From Bog-473 sp963791995 (GTDB taxonomy: Bacteria; Actinomycetota; Acidimicrobiia; Acidimicrobiales; RAAP-2): a stretch of 64,000 nucleotides of DNA. The stretch is from positions 124,001 to 188,000 of the forward strand of contig CAWBUQ010000008.1 in assembly GCA_963791995.1 (NCBI GenBank), given 5' to 3'. Each line of letters starts with the position of its first letter. The stretch's first letter is position 1. Below the pieces are notes generated by a model. The model had not been told where the DNA came from. It saw nothing but the letters and a program-made list of their open reading frames with translations, and ran no database searches. Of this stretch, positions 57,926-64,000 are shown one piece after another. The translations under genes were made by a program, and so were the position numbers.

Positions 57926-58598
57926 ATGATCCAGAGCCAATACGTGAGCCTGACCGGCGGCATCGTCGCCGCCATCGCCGTGTTCGTCGCTCTGTTCTCC
58001 ATCGTCCTCCTGGTGCCGGTGATCCTCATCGTCGCCAACCGGGCGGAGCCCGACCCACGTGGACTCCGGCCTTCGAGCGTCTACCTGTTCGGTATGAGCT
58101 TCGTGACACTGCAGCTGACGTTCGCCGGCTCGGTCATCATCATCAGCTCGTTGTTCTCGGTGATCGCGCCGCACTACACGCCGCTTGACCAATTCGGTCG
58201 CACGCTCGGTCGTCATCGGAGGCCTCTTCGTCGTCCTGGGCGGCGCGACGCTCCTCCTCCACCTCGGGCGGGGGATCCAGACCGCCAGGGGCGACGGTGC
58301 GGTGACGGGACCAAATCTGCGGGTGATGCAGTCCTACGCCGGTGTCGTCGGGTTCATCTACTTCTTACAGCTCATCTTCTCCATGGGCATCGCGATCTAT
58401 CTGCTCTTTGCGCTCATCGCACCCGGGGTCTTCGGCAGCATCGGCACGAGTCGGAGCGGCACCCTCGCACTGCTCTTGGACCTCGTCTACATCATGCTGG
58501 CGTCGGCGTACATCGTGGCGGCTCATTCGGCCATCGGTCCCTCGGCGTTGCAAGCCCGTCGCCGACTGCACGAAACCGGGCCCGCACCCACGCTCTGA
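57926..58598 (+). CDS. Multi-pass membrane protein of unknown function, one frameshift
   Basis: From the ATG at 57926 (GGGGGG-containing ribosome site) three membrane helices can be read (GGIVAAIAVFVALFSIVLLVP and LQLTFAGSVIIISSLFSVI). Near 58185 a one-base gain moves the rest to the next frame (ARSVVIGGLFVVLGG, YAGVVGFIYFLQLIFSMGIAIYLLF, LALLLDLVYIMLASAYIVAA), ending at TGA 58598. The joined protein has five or six helices, about 224 aa. No family recognised. It is followed at 54 bp by the LLM oxidoreductase. Confidence 0.6.
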
Positions 58599-58651
58599 GT
58601 TGCTCGCGCAGGAAATTGAACATCCGGCCGTAGCTGTGTTTACGTACGCCC

Positions 58652-59618
58652 ATGTTCATGATGCGATTCGCTATGCGGGCCGCCACACCGCAGCCTGAGG
58701 ATCGGGCGGACCTCTACGCCGCCACTCTCGAGATGTGCGCATGGGCCGAGACGAAAGGGTGCGTCGCCGCCGTACTGAGCCAGCACCACGCCGTGGAGGA
58801 CGGGTATCTCCCCTCACCACTGCCGCTCGCCGCTGCGATTGCCGCCCGCACCGCTGTCCTGCCGATCACCGTCGGCGCACTGCTGCTCGCGCTCTACGAG
58901 CCCGTCAAGCTCGCAGAGGACATGGCGGTGGTCGATCTCATCAGCCGGGGCCGGGTCTCCTACGTGGTGGGCATCGGCTATCGCCCAGAGGAATTCGACA
59001 TGTTCGGCCTCGATTCCAGACGCCGGGGCGCTCTCGTCGAGGAGCGCATCGGGCTGCTCCAGCGGCTGTGGTCGGGCGATCGCGTCACCCTCGACGGTCG
59101 CACCATCGTGGTGACCCCGCCACCGTTCACCCCCGGCGGTCCTTTCCTTGCATACGGCGGCGGCAGCGAAGCGGCGGCGAGGCGCGCCGGTCGCCTCGGC
59201 CTCTATTTCATGGCCGAGACCCATGATTCCTCGCTCGAAGAGGCCTACCGGGCAGCCGGCGGGGACGCCGCTCCTGGCTGCATGTTCCCTCCGGCTGGGC
59301 TACCCCTCACCGTGTTCGTCGCGGACGACCCCGAACGCGGCCTGGGCCGAGATCGGCCCGTACCTCCTCGCCGACGCCACGAGCTATGCCGCATGGAACG
59401 CCAACCGCAGCGGGACGGCGTCGATCTCGCGCGGCCCCAGTGTCGCCGAACTCGCAAGTGAACGCGGTGCATACCAGATCGTGACCCCAGCCGAGGCCCG
59501 CGGTCTCGTGCAGGGAGGCTTTCCCCTGAATCTCCAGCCGTTGGTCGGTGGTCTGCCGCCCGATCTCGCCTGGCCCTATCTCGAGACGGCGGCCACCGTG
59601 GAGGTTGCGGGCGACTGA
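58652..59618 (+). CDS. LLM-class flavin/F420-dependent oxidoreductase, one frameshift
   Basis: Luciferase-like monooxygenase superfamily. The first frame holds FAMRAATPQPEDRADLY, LSQHHAVEDGYLPSPLPLAAAIAARTAVLPITVGALLLALYEPVKLAEDMAVVDLISRGRVSYVVGIGYRPEEFDMFG, and FLAYGGGSEAAARRAGRLG. Near 59335 the frame shifts and the C-terminal part (AWAEIGPYLLADATSYAAWN, QIVTPAEARGLVQGGFPLNLQPLVGGLPPDLAW) continues to TGA at 59618. About 320 aa joined, normal for the family. The cofactor is probably F420 in an actinobacterium; the substrate is unknown. Confidence 0.85.
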
Positions 59619-59626
59619 GGCCGGCG

Positions 59627-62152
59627 TCACTCGGCGGCGATGGCCGCGAGGACGTCGAGTCTCGCTGCGCGGCGCGCCGGCCAGCTGGCGGCGAGCAGAC
59701 CCAGCAAGGCGGCCAGGACCAGGAAGATCACGAGGCTCGACACGGGCACGGCGATGTCTGGTGATGCCCTGCGATCTGAGCGACCAGGCCAACGCGATAC
59801 CCAGCAGGGTCCCGACGATGATGCCGATGACCGCTCCGAACACCGCGAGGATCACCGACTCCGAGCGGATCATGGCCCGGATCTGGCGGCGTTTCATCCC
59901 GACGGCGCGAAGCAGCCCGATCTCGTGAGTCCGTTCGAAGACCGAGAGCATCAACGTGTTCACGATGCCGATCGAACGCGATGATCACGGCCAGCGCGAG
60001 CAACGCGTAGACGAGGCCGAGCAACTGGTTCACCTGCGCCCGCTGTGACTGTTCGAACTGGGCCCTGGTCTGCACCTTCACGTTCGGATACCCGGCCAGC
60101 GCCTTGGTGACGCTCTGGTCGACCGCGGGACTGCTGGTCTTCAACAGCACGGCGATCGGGAGTTGGTTGTCGAAGTGCGACAGGAAGAACCGGTCCCCGA
60201 CGAGATAGCTCCCGATCAAGGCGTTGGACTTGAAGACGCCACCGATCCGCATGACCGTGTGGCCCGTCTTGGCGAACTTGACCGGCACCGTGTCCCCGGC
60301 GGCCAGATGCTTGGAGCTCGCGGTCGTCGTGTCGATGAGCAGGTCGCCGCGGTTCAACGAGGCTGACGAGCCCTCGGTCATGTTCAGGATCACGGTCTGG
60401 GACAGGTCGCGGGTCGAGACGGCGGTCAAGGGTCGACAGGTCGCCTTTCAGCTCGAACGGACCCTGGTAGACCGTGGACGACGCGGTCACACCCGGAACG
60501 CCTGCTGCGGTGGACGCGACGGCGTTGCTGAAGCTGCCCTGCCCCGTGGTCCCGGTGCTGATGATCAGATCCGCCGAAATCGCCTGGTCGACGCTACTGG
60601 TGGCCGATTCCGACAGCGACGCACCGAACACGGCGATGGCCGACACGAGTGCCAAGCCGACCATCAGCGCCGATGCGGTCTGCGCCGTCCGCAGTGGGCT
60701 CCTCATGGAATTCTCGCGCCCGAGCCGGCCTGACATCCCGAGTATCCGAGCGAGTGGGCGTCCGATGACGCTTGACATCGGGCGTGCCACGGAAGGGGCG
60801 AGCCGGGCCACACCGATGAAGATGAGGACGGCACCGAGTCCGACGAGTGCGATGGCCGGCTCCGTGAGCCCGACCGCCAGCGCCAGCACGCCGACGAGGG
60901 TGAGGATGGCACCCCAGGTGAAACGTCGGCGCAACGAAATGTCCGATTCGCTCTGTTGCTCCGCCACGGCGGCCACCGGAGCGATCCGGACGGCGCGGCG
61001 TGCGGGGCTGATGGCGGAGACGACCGTCACACCGACGCCGACCACGAGGCAGACGATCACAGTGCGAGCCTCGAATACCAGCGGCCCCGACGGCAGGGTC
61101 ACCCCGAACCCGCTCAGCAACGCTTCGAGGCCCACCGCTGCCAGCACCCCGAGGCCGAGTCCGATCAGGGATGAGACGAGCCCGACGATGGCCGCCTCAC
61201 CAAGGACCGAGAGGAAGACCTGCCGTCGGCTGGCGCCGACGATGCGCAACAACGCGAGTTCGCGCGTTCGCTGCCCCACAATGATCGAGAACGTGTTGAG
61301 GATGGTGAATCCACCGACGAACAGGGCGATGAAGGCGAAGACCAGTAGCGCCACATTGAAGAATCCGAGAGCCTGACTGACGGCGTTGGTGGCCTCGTTC
61401 ACCACCGTCTGGCCGGTGACGACCTGCACACCCCGAGGGAGCACCCGCGCGATGTCGCGCTGCACGGTGGCCTTGTCCGCGCCGGGTTGGGCCACCACGT
61501 TGACCGTGTCGAAACGCCCGACCTTGTCGAACAGCGCCTGGGCCGTCGGCAGGTCGAACGCGGCCAGTGTTGCCCCGGCCAGATTGTTGGCCGTGCCGAA
61601 GCGCGCGATGCCCGTGATGGTGAAGGTTCTCGTCGGTGCGTTCGGCAGCAGAATCCGTACCGGCTCGCCCACCTTGAAGTCGTACTTCTGGGCCGTCCCG
61701 AGGTCCATGACGACGTCGTTGGGTGCCGTTGGGGGCCTGCCCTGGGTCAATCGAAGCGCAGAGAGCTTCGGGTCAGGATCGAACGAAATACCGATGCTCG
61801 GCGCACCGCCGGTGGAGACCGCCTTGCCGTCAGGAGCGATGTACTGGACAGGGGTATCGGTGACCGACCCGTCGGCCGCCTCGACCCCCGGGACGGCCTT
61901 GACGGTCGACAGGATGGAAGAGGGAATGGTGTTGCGCGTCGCCGTGCCGCCGCTGCCGAACTGGGCCACCCCCCGGACCTGGAAGTCGATGTTCTGGTAG
62001 ATGTTGCCGAAGAGCGTGTCGAAGGTGTTGTGCAGGGTGTCGGTCAGGACGAAGGTCCCTGCGATGAAAGTCACGCCCAGCACGATCGCCAGCGCGGTCA
62101 GGGCCAGGCGCAGCTTGTGGGCGAGCAGGCCCTTGATCGTCACCTTCCACAT
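59627..62152 (-). CDS. MacB/FtsX-type ABC permease, C-terminal third frameshifted
   Basis: From the ATG at 62152 (MWKVTIKGLLAHKLRLALTALAIVLGVTFIAGTFVLTDTL) the protein has the FtsX-permease layout: first helix, a large external domain (about 50-270), three helices (VALLVFAFIALFVGGFTILNTF, and so on), a repeat of the pattern and another external domain. The frame is continuous to about 60430 (ELKGDLSTL). After that three frame changes (about 60430, 59965 and 59760) are needed to reach SSLVIFLVLAALLGLLAASWPARRAARLDVLAAIAAE with TGA at 59627. About 840 aa in all. It works with the ATPase 1 base upstream. Confidence 0.85.
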
Positions 62153-62153
62153 G

Positions 62154-62918
62154 TCAGGTGCCCAGCGTCCGCATGCGCTCCAAGATCGAGTCGGGCGTCG
62201 GCGCGGACAGCTCGTCGACGATGTTGCCGTCGGCGAGGAAGACCACTCTGTCCGCAGAGGCTGCCCCATGAGGGTCGTGTGTGACCATGACGATCGACTG
62301 CCCGAAATCGGTGACGGAGCGGCGGAAGAACGCCAGCATCTCCGACGTCGAATTGGAGTCCAGGTTGCCGGTGGGCTCGTCGGCGAAGACGAGATCGGGA
62401 CGGTTGATCAGAGCCCGTGCACACGCGCAGCGTTGTTGCTGGCCACCCGACATCTCGCTCGGCCGGTGCGACAACCGGTCCCCGATGCCGAGCTGGCCTA
62501 CCAAGTAGTCGAACCACTCCTTGTCAACCTTGCGGCCGGCCAGGTCGACCGGCAGCGTGATGTTCTCGCCCGCCGTCAGGGTCGGGACGAGGTTGAACGA
62601 CTGGAACACGAATCCGATGTGGTCTCGGCGCATCTGCGTGAGGCCGGCATCGTCCAGCACCCCGATGTCCTTGTCCCCCACGAAGGACTGACCCGATGTC
62701 GGGCGGTCCAGCCCGGCCATGCAATGCATCAGTGTGGATTTTCCCGACCCCGACGGACCCATTACCGCGGTGAACCGACCGCGCTCGAAGGTCACGGTGA
62801 TGCCGGCCAAAGCGTGGACCGTCGCGGCGCCGGTTCCATAGGTTTTTCGGAGGTCGACCGCGTGGGCAGCCGGGATGTCCGAGCGTTGACCGGCCGGGAG
62901 GGCGTCGGTGAGCGTCAA
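62154..62918 (-). CDS. ABC transporter ATP-binding protein (LolD/MacB type)
   Basis: The 254-aa ATPase has Walker A GPSGSGKST, Q-loop FVFQSFNLVPTLTAGENI, signature MSGGQQQR (with CACARAL after it), Walker B VFADEPTGNLD and the H-loop VTHDPHG. The start appears to be a TTG at 62918 with GAGG seven bases upstream. It lies one base upstream of the permease ATG, so the two are coupled into one exporter of a lipid, peptide or drug. No regulator is adjacent. Confidence 0.92.
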   Translation of the reverse strand: MTLTDALPAGQRSDIPAAHAVDLRKTYGTGAATVHALAGITVTFERGRFTAVMGPSGSGKSTLMHCMAGLDRPTSGQSFVGDKDIGVLDDAGLTQMRRDHIGFVFQSFNLVPTLTAGENITLPVDLAGRKVDKEWFDYLVGQLGIGDRLSHRPSEMSGGQQQRCACARALINRPDLVFADEPTGNLDSNSTSEMLAFFRRSVTDFGQSIVMVTHDPHGAASADRVVFLADGNIVDELSAPTPDSILERMRTLGT

Positions 62919-63256
62919 AATGCCTCAATCTGTCGGTGAGGGGATCGGAGGGAGAGCGGGACTGCCACCCCCCCCGCCACCCCACTCTGGCCCGGGCCGG
63001 GGCGCGACACAAGGCAATGCACGGCCGGTGCCCTCACGTTCGGGCCACTGACGCGACTCGCCGCCGTGCTTTTCCCGGGATTGCAACCCCTTGGCGGACC
63101 AGGAAAGGACCAGTACCCTGTGCCGCCATCAGGAGTGAGGTGTGAGCTACCCGGGGGGGCACGTTCGCCATGGGGATGATGCCGTGAGAAGGGTCTGAGC
63201 CGCTGCGGGCGTCGCTGCACGTTCCCGGACGGGCCCACACCGTCGTCGCCGCCGCG
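62919..63256. other. Divergent intergenic region between the ABC ATPase and LivH genes
   Basis: 338 bp without a supportable gene. It contains two C-runs (around 62970-62977 and in the G-run at about 63150) but no clear promoter hexamers or palindrome. Part of its right end may code for the N-terminus of the permease. Confidence 0.4.
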
Positions 63257-64000
63257 GTGTCCGTCGCCGCAGTGCTCGTCGTCCAACTCGCGTTGTTCCC
63301 GATGCCACTCGGGGTCTGGCTGCAGGGCTTGATCCTCGGGTTGCTCGGTTCCCTCATGGCGGTCGGGCTCGGTCTCACCTACCGGCTCAACAAGGTGATC
63401 AATTTCGCCCAGGGCGATCTCGGGACGGCACCCGCCGTGTTGGCGGTCGGGCTGATCGCGTTCTCGGGCGTCAACTACTTCCTCGGCCTGGCCACCGGTC
63501 TCGCTGCATCGGTGCTGCTCACGGCGTCCGTCGAGATCACGGTGGTGCGACGGTTCAGGCGGTCACCGCGCCTGATCCTGACGGTGGCCACCATCGGGTT
63601 GTCGCAACTCCTTGTCGTGCTGAGCCTGCTGATCCCACGGATCTGGGGGCAGAATCCAATCAGCAGTGCGGTGGTGTCGTTCCCGTGGCATGTGACATGG
63701 CACGTCGGGCCGGTTGTCTTCAACGCCGACGACCTCGCGGCCGTCGTCGTCTCGATCGTCGCTCTGGCCGCCGTCTGGCTCTGGTTCACCAAGAGCGACA
63801 TCGGCATTGCGATCCAGGCCGCCGGCGACCGGCGCGACCGAGCCTCCATGTTGGGCATCCCCGTGGGGCGGTTGCAGTCGGTGACCTGGGTCGTGGCCGG
63901 TGTGCTGTCCTTCGTCAGCATCTTCTTCCAAGCCGCGATCTTCGGGCTCCCCCTCGATCCGACCTATGGGCTCACGGCGCTCGTCACCGCACTTGCTGCG
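63257..64000 (+). CDS. Branched-chain amino acid-type ABC permease (LivH), truncated by the window edge
   Basis: The frame is open to the window end. It encodes about 248 residues with seven visible helices: PLGVWLQGLILGLLGSLMAVGLGLTYRLN, the family loop NKVINFAQGDLGTAPAVLAV, LTVATIGLSQLLVVLSLLIP, and the conserved cytosolic loop SDIGIAIQAAGDRRDRASMLGIPVGRLQSVTWVVAGVL. It is the LivH type of HAAT-family permeases. The start is uncertain: a GTG at 63257 is used here, but the frame is open from 63187 without ATG. LivM, LivG, LivF and the binding protein should follow beyond the window. Confidence 0.85.
   Translation, partial: MSVAAVLVVQLALFPMPLGVWLQGLILGLLGSLMAVGLGLTYRLNKVINFAQGDLGTAPAVLAVGLIAFSGVNYFLGLATGLAASVLLTASVEITVVRRFRRSPRLILTVATIGLSQLLVVLSLLIPRIWGQNPISSAVVSFPWHVTWHVGPVVFNADDLAAVVVSIVALAAVWLWFTKSDIGIAIQAAGDRRDRASMLGIPVGRLQSVTWVVAGVLSFVSIFFQAAIFGLPLDPTYGLTALVTALAA

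Overview
The window is high-GC DNA of an actinomycetote. The signs are a dnaK operon with HspR and a HAIR-type operator, SARP/AfsR regulators, an LCP cell-wall ligase, PASTA and class B PBP proteins, F420-style LLM oxidoreductases, frequent GTG starts and apparently leaderless genes. Gene content and order remind me of Acidimicrobiia or a nearby deep lineage, but that placement is a guess. About 50 genes are readable. Apart from a 5' fragment and a truncated permease at the 3' end, the first 17 kb is intact. From 17 to 62 kb many reading frames are interrupted by small indels.

Layout. 285-6006 (minus): a tightly overlapping purine operon, purA-purD-purB-purC-purS-purQ. 6159-12783 (minus): the heat-shock operon dnaK-grpE-dnaJ-hspR-clpB, with a promoter and a HAIR-like operator in front of dnaK. 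13065-15566 (plus): phosphoglycerate mutase, a GNAT protein, and an SPFH membrane protein coupled to a ribbon-helix-helix regulator behind a strong palindrome. 15701-19943: two P-II genes flanking a frameshifted ammonium transporter. 19940-23829: a cyclic-nucleotide-binding protein, aquaporin, a PNPOx-like protein and a membrane-bound Fe-S oxidoreductase.

23934-31000: tRNA-Gly(CCC) followed by a 4.5-kb integrated element (tyrosine integrase, Fic protein, unknown 451-aa protein) bounded by a 49-bp direct repeat of the tRNA 3' end. A third, decayed copy of that repeat lies 2.4 kb further on and encloses a class B penicillin-binding protein. This looks like two insertions in tandem.

31076-47271: a TPR fragment and a SARP-NB-ARC-TPR regulator divergent from a two-gene ABC exporter; an ECF sigma factor fused in frame to a membrane segment and a PASTA domain; a four-gene lipid/membrane operon; an ECF sigma factor flanked by two membrane-anchored putative sensor proteins; and an LCP protein. 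47568-54219: a deleted MFS gene, maf, RDD, and two badly frameshifted secreted hydrolases. 54216-57808: a PadR regulator with two matching operators, a membrane-protein operon, and a second ECF sigma/Asp-box pair. 57926-64000: a membrane protein, an LLM oxidoreductase, a MacB-like ABC exporter and the start of a LivH-type permease.

The most distinctive theme is three ECF sigma factors within about 20 kb, each fused to or paired with a single-pass membrane protein carrying an extracytoplasmic sensor domain (one PASTA, two Asp-box).
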